The notes: a model not told the origin generated them from the sequence alone. Counted from the first letter of the stretch, positions 9,686 to 21,711 are shown. The stretch: DNA of 37,142 bases from an uncultured Roseburia sp. (GCA_947628935.1 CANRBT010000003.1:1-37142), one strand, 5' to 3'. Translations and numbers: made by a program.

Positions 9686-9732
9686 GGACTAAGTGCGAAC
9701 CTGCAACAAAGTTCAGAAATCCTGCAACAAAA

Positions 9733-10617
9733 TCACATAGGAAAATGCACCGTCACATACAGCCTTCCGCCCCGGTATTCCGCGCCGACGGTACCGCCCT
9801 CGCGCTCCGCGAGCGTGCGGGCGATGGAAAGCCCCAGACCGGTCGCGCGCCGTCCGCCCTCCACGGTATAAAAGCGGTCGAACATCCGCCCTACCTGTAC
9901 CGGATCCAGCGTCCGCGCCCGGTTAGAAAAGCAAAAAACGCCGTCCTCCGACAGCGTGATCTCACAGTCCCCCTCACTGTATTTGATGACATTCCCCATC
10001 AGATTTGCCAGGATCCGCGCCAATGCATGCGCATCCAGCACACGGCGCACGTCCTCCTCCGGCATCCGGATCTCCGGCGTGATGCCCGCCGCGCGCAGAG
10101 CGCCGTAATGCGCAGCCACGCACTCCTCGAGCGCCGCGGACAGGGACACCTCCCGCCGCACGGGCTCCTCCTCCGCCGCATACGCCACGGAATAGTCCAG
10201 CAGCTCCTCCGTCAGCGCCCGCATCGCGCGGACGCGGTTCTCGATGACGGAGAGCATCTCCTTCGCCTCCCCGGGCAGCTCCTCCGCCCGCAGCAGCTCC
10301 AGATACCCGCTGATCGCCGCGAGTGGCGTGCGCAGATCGTGGGAGAGGTCTGTGACGGCGCGCTTCACCCCGGCATCCCCCTGCGCGCAGCGGATGTGCT
10401 CCCTGCGGAGCGCCGCAAGCTGGCGGTCCATGCATGCCGCCAGCCTTCTCATCGTCCCATCCCCCGCAGACAGCGTGATGCCCACGTTCGTCTCCTCACA
10501 GAGGCTCGCGTCGAAGCCCCGTTCCAGCTCACGCGCCGCCCTGTGCAGGGACCACACCCAATACGCCAGAACTGCGTTGCATGAAAACGAAAGCACACAT
10601 AAAACCTCCCACACCAT
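9733..10617 (-). CDS. Sensor histidine kinase
   Basis: LSHDLRTPLAAISGYLELL H-box, NLMGNVIKYS N-box, GLGLSIARTLAEREGG. ORF is open to 10737; MVWEVLC at 10617 is the likely start. Confidence 0.88.
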   Translation of the reverse strand: MVWEVLCVLSFSCNAVLAYWVWSLHRAARELERGFDASLCEETNVGITLSAGDGTMRRLAACMDRQLAALRREHIRCAQGDAGVKRAVTDLSHDLRTPLAAISGYLELLRAEELPGEAKEMLSVIENRVRAMRALTEELLDYSVAYAAEEEPVRREVSLSAALEECVAAHYGALRAAGITPEIRMPEEDVRRVLDAHALARILANLMGNVIKYSEGDCEITLSEDGVFCFSNRARTLDPVQVGRMFDRFYTVEGGRRATGLGLSIARTLAEREGGTVGAEYRGGRLYVTVHFPM

Positions 10618-10658
10618 CCCGCGAACCCTCCCTTTTCTCTTCCGACGCCATATGCCGC

Positions 10659-11489
10659 CTACTTCAGATCTTTTTTCCCAAAGGCGAGCAGACCCGCCGC
10701 ATTGCAGCACACAGTGACCGCAAGGGAACATAGGCACATCCTCACGGGATGCGGCATATCGCAGTTCAACATCTGCAGCACCTGCCCGCCCGGGAACAGG
10801 TCGAGAACAAACTGAAAGACCTCCCGCTTCCCGCCGGACACATAGCCCGGATTCGGCTCCGTGACCGGAAGCATGTCTCCTCCGCTCACAGTCAGCTCAT
10901 ACCCCACGATCTCCGCCGGCTCTCCCAGACGCGCGTACAGATAGATCCCGAGGAACAGCACGCCGAAGCCGCACAGGATATTGCAGACCGACGCGCAGGT
11001 CCTGTCCGCAGACAGCATCACGACCATGTAGAAAAAGGAAACATAGGCTGCCGCCGCAAACAGACAGACGGCGGCGCGCTCCGCCGTAAATGCCGCTCCC
11101 CTCTGCAGACCGCCGAGCAGCACGCCGCCAACCGCCGCGTTGACCGCCACAGAGACAGCCGCCGCGAGGAACGCGCCCCACAGGCAGGTCATCGCCCCCG
11201 CCAGATAGACCTCGCTCCTTCTCCTGCCCACGACCAGCTTGTTGCGGATCGTGCCGTCCGAGAACTCCGTCCCGACGTGGACGGAGAGGACGACCGCCAG
11301 CCCGACACCGATCATGCTGAAGCTGTAGAACAGCACATCGTCCAGCCGTCCTATCCCCTCATAGCCGCGGCTGTTCCGGTAATACAGGACACAGGCAGCG
11401 GCGCCGTAACACACAGTCAACAGACAAAAAACGCGGTAGAGCGTGCTCCTCCACAGCCGCCTTCCGTCCGCACGCAACAGATTACGCAT
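10659..11489 (-). CDS. ABC transporter permease subunit
   Basis: Hydrophobic multi-TM protein with FSDGTIRNKLVVGRRRSEVYLAG typical of ABC-2 permeases; start taken at MRNLLRADG overlapping the ATPase stop. Confidence 0.8.
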   Translation of the reverse strand: MRNLLRADGRRLWRSTLYRVFCLLTVCYGAAACVLYYRNSRGYEGIGRLDDVLFYSFSMIGVGLAVVLSVHVGTEFSDGTIRNKLVVGRRRSEVYLAGAMTCLWGAFLAAAVSVAVNAAVGGVLLGGLQRGAAFTAERAAVCLFAAAAYVSFFYMVVMLSADRTCASVCNILCGFGVLFLGIYLYARLGEPAEIVGYELTVSGGDMLPVTEPNPGYVSGGKREVFQFVLDLFPGGQVLQMLNCDMPHPVRMCLCSLAVTVCCNAAGLLAFGKKDLK

Positions 11490-12411
11490 GCTCCTCACCT
11501 CCCAGCAGCCGGATATAATAGCTCTCCAGACTCTCCTCGCGCTTTTCGACGGACCGCACCTCGCAGCCCCGCTCGGCAAGCGCCAGGGTCAGCTCCGTGA
11601 TACCGATCTCGCCGTAGATCTCCGCCTCTGTGCCCGTCAGCACAGTATAAGACAAGCCCCGCGCATCCAGCACCGGCGCCAGCGCGCGCACATCCGTGAC
11701 CTCCACGCGCAGACATTTTCTGCAAGCCTGCATCAACTGGTCGGCGCTCATCTCCTTCACGAGACGCCCGCGGTCGAGGAACCCGTAATGCGTCGCCAGA
11801 CGCGAGAGCTCATCCAGGATATGGCTCGAGATCAGCACTGTGATCTCCCGCTCCCGGTTCAGCCGCAGCATCAGCTCCCGCAGCTCTATGATCCCCTGCG
11901 GGTCCAGACCGTTGACCGGCTCGTCCAGCGCCAGAAAATCCGGATTTCCAGCAAGCGCGACCGCAATCCCTAGCCTCTGGCGCATGCCGAGGGAAAAATC
12001 CCCCGCCCGCTTCTTCCCTGTGCCGGAAAGTCCGACCAGCTCCAAAAGCTCCGTAATGCCGTCATACGAAGGACGCCCCAGCACCAGATACTGCTGTCTC
12101 AGATTCTCCTCCGCCGTCATTCCCAGATAGACGGACGGAGACTCGACGATCGCGCCCATCCGCCTGCGCGCCCGCATGAGCGCCTCCGTCTCCCTGCCGC
12201 CGGCATCACACGACGCCCCGTACAGCCGTATACTCCCACTGTCCGGCCGCTGCAGACCGCACGCCACGCGGATGAACGTCGTCTTTCCCGCGCCGTTTTT
12301 TCCGATGAACCCGTAGATCGCGCCCCGCGGCACGTGCATCGTAAGCTCGTCCAGCGCCCGGAAATGCCCGTAGGACTTGCACAGCCCCTCCGTCTCCAAC
12401 ACATATTCCAT
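11482..12411 (-). CDS. ABC transporter ATP-binding protein (BcrA-like)
   Basis: Walker A GKNGAGKTT, signature DFSLGMRQRLGIA, Walker B FLALDEPVNGLD. Confidence 0.93.
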   Translation of the reverse strand: MEYVLETEGLCKSYGHFRALDELTMHVPRGAIYGFIGKNGAGKTTFIRVACGLQRPDSGSIRLYGASCDAGGRETEALMRARRRMGAIVESPSVYLGMTAEENLRQQYLVLGRPSYDGITELLELVGLSGTGKKRAGDFSLGMRQRLGIAVALAGNPDFLALDEPVNGLDPQGIIELRELMLRLNREREITVLISSHILDELSRLATHYGFLDRGRLVKEMSADQLMQACRKCLRVEVTDVRALAPVLDARGLSYTVLTGTEAEIYGEIGITELTLALAERGCEVRSVEKREESLESYYIRLLGGEEHA

Positions 12412-12447
12412 ATCCGATCCTCCCTGCTCTTATTGTACTTCCCGTCT

Positions 12448-12493
12448 ATCCTAGCACAGGAAGGTTAAGGATCCGGTTAAGAAAACCGTTAAG
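12448..12493 (-). promoter_or_regulatory. Putative regulated promoter of the ABC operon with three phased GTTAAG repeats
   Basis: GTTAAG at 12464, 12476 and 12488 (exact 12-bp period); minus-strand extended -10 TGCTAGGAT at 12448-12453 with no good -35. Confidence 0.6.
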
Positions 12494-12507
12494 AATCGGT
12501 AAACCTT

Positions 12508-13188
12508 TCAGGGCTCTCCCCGCAGGGTAAACCCGATGCCCCAGACCGCCTCGATGTGATCTCTGCCGCTCACATCGCGCAGCTTGCGGCGCAGATTGCT
12601 GACATGCACCTTCAGCGAGCTCTCCACACAGTCCGGCGTCAGAAGACAGAGCTCCTCCAGCATGGCGCTTTTCGTCACGACCCGCCCGGCGTTCTGCAGG
12701 AGGATCTGCAGGATGGCGTACTCGGTCCGCGTCAGGTGCACGGACTGCTCCCCGACCCACGCCTCCCTGGTCTCCGGCCGCAGCCGCAGCTCCCCGAAGG
12801 CAAGCTCCCGCATCTCCTCCTGCCCCGCAGCGCCTCCCCTCATGCGCAGCTGCACCGCGACCCGCGCCAGAAGCTCCCGCATCTCAAAAGGCTTCGTCAG
12901 ATAATCCGCCGCGCCCGAGAGCAGCACGCCGACCTTGTCCTCCACATCCGCCTTGGCGCTTAAAACGATCACAGGGATCCCTTTGAGCGCGGGAAGCACC
13001 TCCTCGCCGGACATGCCCGGCAGCATCAGGTCCAGCAGCACCAGATCCGGCCGCTTTTCGCGCAACAAAAGAAGCGCTTCCGTGCCGGAATAGGCACGGA
13101 GCACTTCATATCCCTCTCTTTTCAGTCCCTTCTCCAGCATGTCGCCGATGCAGCTGTCATCATCGACGACCGCGATCGTCTCATTCAT
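12508..13188 (-). CDS. OmpR/PhoB-family response regulator
   Basis: 226 aa; IAVVDDDSCIGDMLEKGL, DLVLLDLMLPGMSGEEVL, C-terminal winged helix VHLTRTEYAILQILLQNAGRVVTK...VHVSNLRRKLR. Confidence 0.92.
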   Translation of the reverse strand: MNETIAVVDDDSCIGDMLEKGLKREGYEVLRAYSGTEALLLLREKRPDLVLLDLMLPGMSGEEVLPALKGIPVIVLSAKADVEDKVGVLLSGAADYLTKPFEMRELLARVAVQLRMRGGAAGQEEMRELAFGELRLRPETREAWVGEQSVHLTRTEYAILQILLQNAGRVVTKSAMLEELCLLTPDCVESSLKVHVSNLRRKLRDVSGRDHIEAVWGIGFTLRGEP

Positions 13189-13209
13189 AAGCCCATCCTG
13201 CTATGTCTC

Positions 13210-15924
13210 TCAAAGCATACCGGTCCACTCCGCGATGATCTCCTCGCAGGCGTCTGTGTCCATGCCGTCCGCAGCCTCCCACAGCCTGTCAAACAGCTCC
13301 TTCTCCTCTCCCTCATAGCGATACGCGGCAAGCGCCTTCATCGTCTCCTCCATGCACTCCATATCCAGATTCTCGGATGCCTCCTGCAAGGTATGTAACT
13401 GCTGCCGCAGCGTCTCCCTGTCGATCGGCTCCTTCTCCTCCTCGCTCACCCCGTCGTCTGTGAAATACTGTGCGAACACAGGAAGATAGCCGCGATAGCG
13501 CTCCAGAAGCTCCCCGGTATGCGCACGGATCGCCTCCGTGTCCCGGGCGTTGCCCGCCTTCTCCATCTCCGCCGCAAGCTCGGAGAGCTCCATCGCCCCG
13601 ATCTGCTTGGAGAGACTCTTTAACGCGTGCACCTCGATCGTGTAGCCCGCCCAATCCTCCGCCTGATACTGGGACTCGATCTTCGCCGCCTTCTTTTCGA
13701 TCTCTTTGTAGTACGCCTCGAGGATCGTCCAGAACATGCTCTCGCTGCCGAGGATCCGCACAGCCTCCGCCGTGTCGAGGTCGCCCACGGTCAGCGGCTT
13801 TCCGGACTTCTCCTCCTCCGGTTCTATCTTCCGCGGCGCGACGCGGCGGATCTTCTCCACAGGGAGCCACTGCTTGACCTTTGTGATCAGGGAGCGGACC
13901 TCGATCGGCTTGCTGACAAAATCGTTCATGCCCTCGTTCAGGAACATCTCCTTCGTCCCCTCGATGGCGTTCGCGGAGAGCGCGATGATCGGCACGTCGT
14001 GATAGTCCTCGTGGAAGCGCCGGATGATGCGCGTCGTCTCCACCCCGTCCATCTCCGGCATCATGTGATCCATAAAGATCAGATCGAAATGATGCCCCTC
14101 GATCCGCTCGAGCGCCTCCTTGCCGCTGAGCGCCGTCTGGATCTTGAGCTCTAACGGCTCCAGAAGCCCCTCCGCGATCGTCAGATTGACCGTGTTGTCA
14201 TCCACGATCAGCACCTCCGCCTCCGGCGCGATAAAGTCGAACTCGTCCTCCGTCGTACTGTCCATGGAGAGATTGAGGTTCTCTCCGCGCAGCAGCGTCG
14301 CCAGGTTCAGCATATAGATCGGCTTCTTCATCACGAAAAGGTTGGTCAGGCTGCGCCGCTCCGTATCGAAGAAATCCACGATCAGGGTGACGCGGATCTC
14401 GGTCTGCTTTTCGGCAAATTCCTCCCAGCGCTCCGTAAAGTAGGAGGAATCGATCATCACGAAGATCTCCTTGTCCGGGTGCTCCTCCGCATAGGCACGG
14501 ATCTCCTCCTCCGTGCTCATCTCCAGGCACGCCACGCCGAGCCGCTCGCAGTCCTCCTCCAGCTGCCTGCGCACGTAGCCCTTTGCGATATTGGCGACCA
14601 CGACCTTTTTGTCCGCATCCGCGAGCGTGATGCTGGGCTGCCCGTCCCGGACATGCTGGGGCAGGGTAAAGGAGAACCTGCTGCCCCTGCCGTATTCGCT
14701 CTGCACAGCGATATCGCCGCCCATCAGTCCGAGCAGCTGCTTGGTGATGGCGAGACCGAGTCCCGTCCCCTCCACGTTGCGGTTGCGCTTGCTGTCGACC
14801 TGCGAGAAGGACTGGAACAGCTTTTTCATATCCTGCTGCTTGATGCCGATGCCCGTGTCCTCCACGGCGACCTGCAGCTCGATCTCGTCGTCGGAGATCC
14901 GCTTAAAATCGACGTCGATCGTGATCGCGCCCTCGTTCGTGAACTTTACCGCGTTGTTCGCAAGGTTGATCAGGATCTGCTTGATGCGGATATTGTCGCC
15001 GTAGAGCAGTCTCGGCACGTCCGGCGCCAGCTTCAGCAGAAGCTCCACATTCTTGCCCTTCAGGCGCGCCATGATGACATTCATGACGTCGTTGACGATG
15101 GACATGGTCTCGTATTCCGCGTTGATGATCTCCAGCTTGCCGGACTCGATCTTGGAAAAATCCAGGATGTCGTTGATGATCGTCAGCAGCTCCCTGCCGG
15201 AGGACTTGATCTGATGGATGTAGCTGCGCGCCGCCGGGGGCAGCTCCTCCCGCAGCGCCATCTCCGCCATTCCGATCACAGCGTTCATCGGCGTGCGGAT
15301 CTCATGGCTCATGTTTGCCAGAAAGTCCGACTTCATCTTTGCCGCGCGCTCGATCTCCCGGTTTGCCAGCTTCGTCTGGTACGCGCCGTAAGCCATATCG
15401 GAGATGACATCCGTGACCTGGTACAAAAACTCCGCCGCCTTGTTCACGGACTCCTTGGAGCGGATCTGGACCTTCTGCGCCGCCTCGGCGTACTCGTCCG
15501 GGTCGATCCCCATCTCGCGCGCCATCCAGCGCACCCGCTCCATATCCAGCTTCTTCGTGAGCACCTGTCCGCCGATAAAGCAACCGACCCACTCCCCCGC
15601 TATGATGATCGGCGCCGCAAAGTCGATCAACTCCACATGGCAGAAGTAGGTCGTCGCCTTCCCGCTCTCCATCGCCTGCTGCGCGCCGAACTTGTCGCAC
15701 CACTCGCAGCGGATGCCGCCGACCTTGCTGTTTCTCGTATATTTCATGCAGAAATCCGTAAAATTGCTCCCCTCCGTGATCGGCTTGCCGTCCCGGTCCG
15801 CGATCACCGCAGCCATGCCCGTCATCTCGGAGAAGGCGTCCTGTATTCTCTTTAGCACTGCAATGTCCAGATAATCGGTCAGCTGAAGCGGCTGTTCATT
15901 CTCTTGTCCCATCATTCTCACCAT
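13210..15924 (-). CDS. Hybrid sensor histidine kinase: PocR ligand domain, HisKA/HATPase, degenerate REC, REC, Hpt
   Basis: N-terminal PocR-like CxxWCDKFGA...CHVELIDFAAPIIIAGEWVGCFIGGQ; SHEIRTPMNAVIGM; VEGTGLGLAITKQLLGLMGG; VLIVDDNTVN...DLIFMDHMMPEMDGVE; HALKSLSKQIGAMELSELA Hpt. Confidence 0.9.
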   Translation of the reverse strand: MVRMMGQENEQPLQLTDYLDIAVLKRIQDAFSEMTGMAAVIADRDGKPITEGSNFTDFCMKYTRNSKVGGIRCEWCDKFGAQQAMESGKATTYFCHVELIDFAAPIIIAGEWVGCFIGGQVLTKKLDMERVRWMAREMGIDPDEYAEAAQKVQIRSKESVNKAAEFLYQVTDVISDMAYGAYQTKLANREIERAAKMKSDFLANMSHEIRTPMNAVIGMAEMALREELPPAARSYIHQIKSSGRELLTIINDILDFSKIESGKLEIINAEYETMSIVNDVMNVIMARLKGKNVELLLKLAPDVPRLLYGDNIRIKQILINLANNAVKFTNEGAITIDVDFKRISDDEIELQVAVEDTGIGIKQQDMKKLFQSFSQVDSKRNRNVEGTGLGLAITKQLLGLMGGDIAVQSEYGRGSRFSFTLPQHVRDGQPSITLADADKKVVVANIAKGYVRRQLEEDCERLGVACLEMSTEEEIRAYAEEHPDKEIFVMIDSSYFTERWEEFAEKQTEIRVTLIVDFFDTERRSLTNLFVMKKPIYMLNLATLLRGENLNLSMDSTTEDEFDFIAPEAEVLIVDDNTVNLTIAEGLLEPLELKIQTALSGKEALERIEGHHFDLIFMDHMMPEMDGVETTRIIRRFHEDYHDVPIIALSANAIEGTKEMFLNEGMNDFVSKPIEVRSLITKVKQWLPVEKIRRVAPRKIEPEEEKSGKPLTVGDLDTAEAVRILGSESMFWTILEAYYKEIEKKAAKIESQYQAEDWAGYTIEVHALKSLSKQIGAMELSELAAEMEKAGNARDTEAIRAHTGELLERYRGYLPVFAQYFTDDGVSEEEKEPIDRETLRQQLHTLQEASENLDMECMEETMKALAAYRYEGEEKELFDRLWEAADGMDTDACEEIIAEWTGML

Positions 15925-15967
15925 ACCCTTTTCTATTCCCCAGCCTCCTAGTCCGAAAAACAGACAT

Positions 15968-16801
15968 TTATACCCCCCCCAGTGTCTTTTCGATCGTCTC
16001 CATCAGCTTGTCGTGCTCCACAGGCTTTAACAGGTAGCCCTGCGGCTGCACGGCAAGCGCCTGCGCGATCTTGGAGCGCTCCGTGACGCCGGTCAGGAAG
16101 ATGACCGGGATATCCTTGGTCGCGGGATTCTTCCTCAACTTCTCCAGCACCTGCACGCCGCTCTCCTCCGGCATCTCATAGTCCAGCAGGATGAGATCCG
16201 CCTGCTTTTTTTCGAGATACTTCAACGCCACCTTGCCGCTGACCGCGGTCGCGACCTCATACTCGCCGACCAGCTGCTTGTTGATCGTCTTGAGCATCGT
16301 CACGCTGTCGTCCACGACCAGGATCGTCTTTTTCCGCGCCGGCTCCTTTGCCGGCTGCGATCCGCTCCCGAAAGGATTGAGCAGGGACGCGAGCACGTCC
16401 TCCTCCTCCTGCGTCCGCTCGATCCCGCGGCGCGCGTTCTCCTTCAGGTACTTCGCGAACCTCACGCCGATATCCTGCGCTTTGATCGGCGTCGTCAGGA
16501 TCACATCCGCCGTGTTGGGCGCCTCACGGGTAAAATCCGAACAGCTTTCATGCGAGCCGACCACGAAAAACGGGATCGTGTCCCCGACCCGGCGCTTCAG
16601 CGCGACCATCCGATTCACCATGTCCACAGGCTCGTCATAGATACAATAACAGAACATATCAGGGTCGCAGAACTTGATATGGTTCATAATGTCGTCGATC
16701 CGCGTGGAAGTCGTCAGCAGATCCATATTGTCGCTCAGATGGGCGTAAATGTCATCGATGACCGTGTTGTTCTTCCCCGCCAGCAAAATCTTATACCGCA
16801 T
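15968..16801 (-). CDS. Response regulator with two receiver-like domains and no output domain
   Basis: C-terminal canonical REC TILVVDDSVTMLKTI...ADLILLDYEMPEESGVQVL...LLKPVEHDKL; N-terminal half REC-like but degenerate. Confidence 0.85.
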   Translation of the reverse strand: MRYKILLAGKNNTVIDDIYAHLSDNMDLLTTSTRIDDIMNHIKFCDPDMFCYCIYDEPVDMVNRMVALKRRVGDTIPFFVVGSHESCSDFTREAPNTADVILTTPIKAQDIGVRFAKYLKENARRGIERTQEEEDVLASLLNPFGSGSQPAKEPARKKTILVVDDSVTMLKTINKQLVGEYEVATAVSGKVALKYLEKKQADLILLDYEMPEESGVQVLEKLRKNPATKDIPVIFLTGVTERSKIAQALAVQPQGYLLKPVEHDKLMETIEKTLGGV

Positions 16802-16838
16802 ACTCTCTCTTTCCTCTCCCTATGTGATCTCTTTTTTC

Positions 16839-18008
16839 TCAGGACCGCTCCGCCTGAAAATCCCGGATGAGCCGCAGCGCCGGAAGCGCGTTCCCGTCAT
16901 AGTCAAAGAGCGCCTGATTCGCCCACTCGTTGCCGCAGGGTCCCGGATCGCCCATATATTTCAGGGACGCCGGCGTCGCCCAGCCGGAACCCGGAACCGG
17001 GATCCACGCGGGCTCCCAGTAGAAAAAGCCCCGTCCCCTGCCGTCCCGGATATGGCTGATGCGGTTCAGGAAATCCTCCATAAAATCGCACTGCCCCTGC
17101 CTGGTCATCGGGTACTCGATCTTCTCCACGAGCTCCCGTCTGGTCGCATAGCCCTTGCGCTCCCCGTCCGGCAGCTTCTCGTACGCCCCGTAATCCTCCA
17201 TCGTGTAGCCCATGGAGACCTCCGCGATGATGAGGTCCTTCCCGTACCGCTCCGCGATATCGTTCATGTTGTCCGTGAGCATCTGGAGCGTCCCGTGCCA
17301 GAACGGATAGTAGGACAGACCGATGATCTCGAAGTCCTCGCCGCACGCCGTGAAATGGTCGAACCACTCCCGGTAGAGCGCATTGTTGCCGCCGTTGTCC
17401 AGATGGATCATCACGGGGATCTTTGCAAGGCGCCTGCACGCCTCATGCACGCCGGAGATCTCTCCCGCCAGCCGCATAGCGTCCGCCTTCCGCACAGCGC
17501 GGATGCCCGCGTTCACGAATCTTGCGATATTGTCGTAATGCGGCACCCGTCCCTCCGGCCAGAGCAGCCCGTTCGAGAGCTCGTTGCCGACCTGGATCAT
17601 CGAGAGGTTCACGCCGTTCTCCAAAAAAGTCCTCGTGCTCTCCAGCGTATAGTCGTAGACCGCACGCTCCAGCTCCTCGACCCCGTAAGACGCCCACGCC
17701 TTGGGCTTGATCTGCTTGCCCGGATCCGCCCAGAAATCGCTGTAATGAAAATTCAGCAGCACGGAAAATCCCGCCGCCGTCACACGCTTTGCGATCGCAA
17801 GCGTAGTCTGCAGATCGTTCTCCCCCGCGCCGTAGGACTCGCCCGTCTCCGACCGCGGGTCGTTCCAGAGGCGGATGCGGACGGTATCGACATCGTACCG
17901 TTTCAGGATCGAGAGCACATCCTCCTCCCCGCCTCCGTCGTAATACCTCGCCCCGCACCGCTCCAGCTCGAGAAGGGTAGACAGATCCATTCCTTTTACA
18001 AATCTCAT
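16839..18008 (-). CDS. Arabinogalactan endo-beta-1,4-galactanase (GH53), no evident signal peptide
   Basis: 389 aa; MRFVKGMDLSTLLELERCGARYYD, VDTVRIRLWNDP, LLNFHYSDFWADPGKQ, IQVGNELSNGLLWPEG, FEIIGLSYYPFWHGTL, AEVSMGYT. Confidence 0.92.
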   Translation of the reverse strand: MRFVKGMDLSTLLELERCGARYYDGGGEEDVLSILKRYDVDTVRIRLWNDPRSETGESYGAGENDLQTTLAIAKRVTAAGFSVLLNFHYSDFWADPGKQIKPKAWASYGVEELERAVYDYTLESTRTFLENGVNLSMIQVGNELSNGLLWPEGRVPHYDNIARFVNAGIRAVRKADAMRLAGEISGVHEACRRLAKIPVMIHLDNGGNNALYREWFDHFTACGEDFEIIGLSYYPFWHGTLQMLTDNMNDIAERYGKDLIIAEVSMGYTMEDYGAYEKLPDGERKGYATRRELVEKIEYPMTRQGQCDFMEDFLNRISHIRDGRGRGFFYWEPAWIPVPGSGWATPASLKYMGDPGPCGNEWANQALFDYDGNALPALRLIRDFQAERS

Positions 18009-18014
18009 GCGCCG

Positions 18015-18581
18015 CTATACCTCCTGTATCATCCGAATGAGTTCCTCCCGCGAGACCCCGTAGCGCGATGCGTAGGACACCAGCTCCTTTGCGCGCTCGC
18101 GCACATAGATCTCCGGGTTATCCTTGGAAACGGAAATGATCATCTCGTACTTTTTCTGCTTCTCCTCAGATACCAGCTTTAAGAATTCGGACAACGTCTG
18201 CTTGAGCACAGTCACCTCTTTTGCCCCTGCCATGCAGAGCAGTTCCCGGTACGCCTGCAGCTCGACCTCGTTCAGCCGTCCCTTCACGCACACGCCGACC
18301 ACGGGCTTTTTCAGAAATCCCGCTTTCCCCGCCGCCTCCTGTGTGCGCGCCATGAACTCGCGGAACATGTACTCAGCCGCCTGGAGATCCGAGATACGCC
18401 CCTGATGGAGCGGAGAGATATACATCGTCCCCTCCGGGAAATCTCCTTCCGACACAGCGTTGCCGACCGCCTGCACCTGCCCTCGGGGCGAAAGCGCAAG
18501 GAGCGCCTGCTCCTTCAGCACGATGCCATGCCCTCTGACATAGATCTCAATGTCCGCCGGTTCATAGTTGATTCTTTTCAT
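18015..18581 (-). CDS. Truncated MreB-like (actin-fold subdomain IA) protein with degenerate phosphate loops
   Basis: IYVRGHGIVLKEQALLALSPRGQVQAVGNAV...ISPLHQGRISDLQAAEYMFREFM...KPVVGVCVKGRLNEVELQAYRELLCMAGAKEVTVL aligns by eye with MreB IYVKGKGIVLNEPSVVAI...AVGN...RPLKDGVIADF...RPxVVICVPSGVTEVEKRAVxDAAxxAGAREV. ORF open to 18596. Confidence 0.7.
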   Translation of the reverse strand: MKRINYEPADIEIYVRGHGIVLKEQALLALSPRGQVQAVGNAVSEGDFPEGTMYISPLHQGRISDLQAAEYMFREFMARTQEAAGKAGFLKKPVVGVCVKGRLNEVELQAYRELLCMAGAKEVTVLKQTLSEFLKLVSEEKQKKYEMIISVSKDNPEIYVRERAKELVSYASRYGVSREELIRMIQEV

Positions 18582-18606
18582 ACAACCCTCTCCCATTCTT
18601 CCTGTT

Positions 18607-21693
<3,087 letters not shown>

Positions 21694-21711
21694 TTATCTG
21701 ATCCTCAGGGA

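Noticed and set aside
10659-12411. ABC exporter as a lantibiotic biosynthesis locus
   Set aside because: No precursor peptide or modification enzyme is visible nearby; only a generic BcrA-like exporter with two-component genes can be supported.
14479-15855. 458-aa plus-strand ORF opposite the hybrid kinase
   Set aside because: Antisense shadow of a well-supported kinase; low-information HRLDV-rich translation.
15973-15980. C8/G8 homopolymer at the 3' end of the REC-only gene as a phase-variation tract
   Set aside because: It affects only the last residues (LGGV-stop); slippage would barely change the protein, so no functional claim is made.
16749-18182. 477-aa plus-strand ORF opposite GH53
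   Set aside because: Antisense shadow; GH53 motifs on the minus strand are unambiguous.
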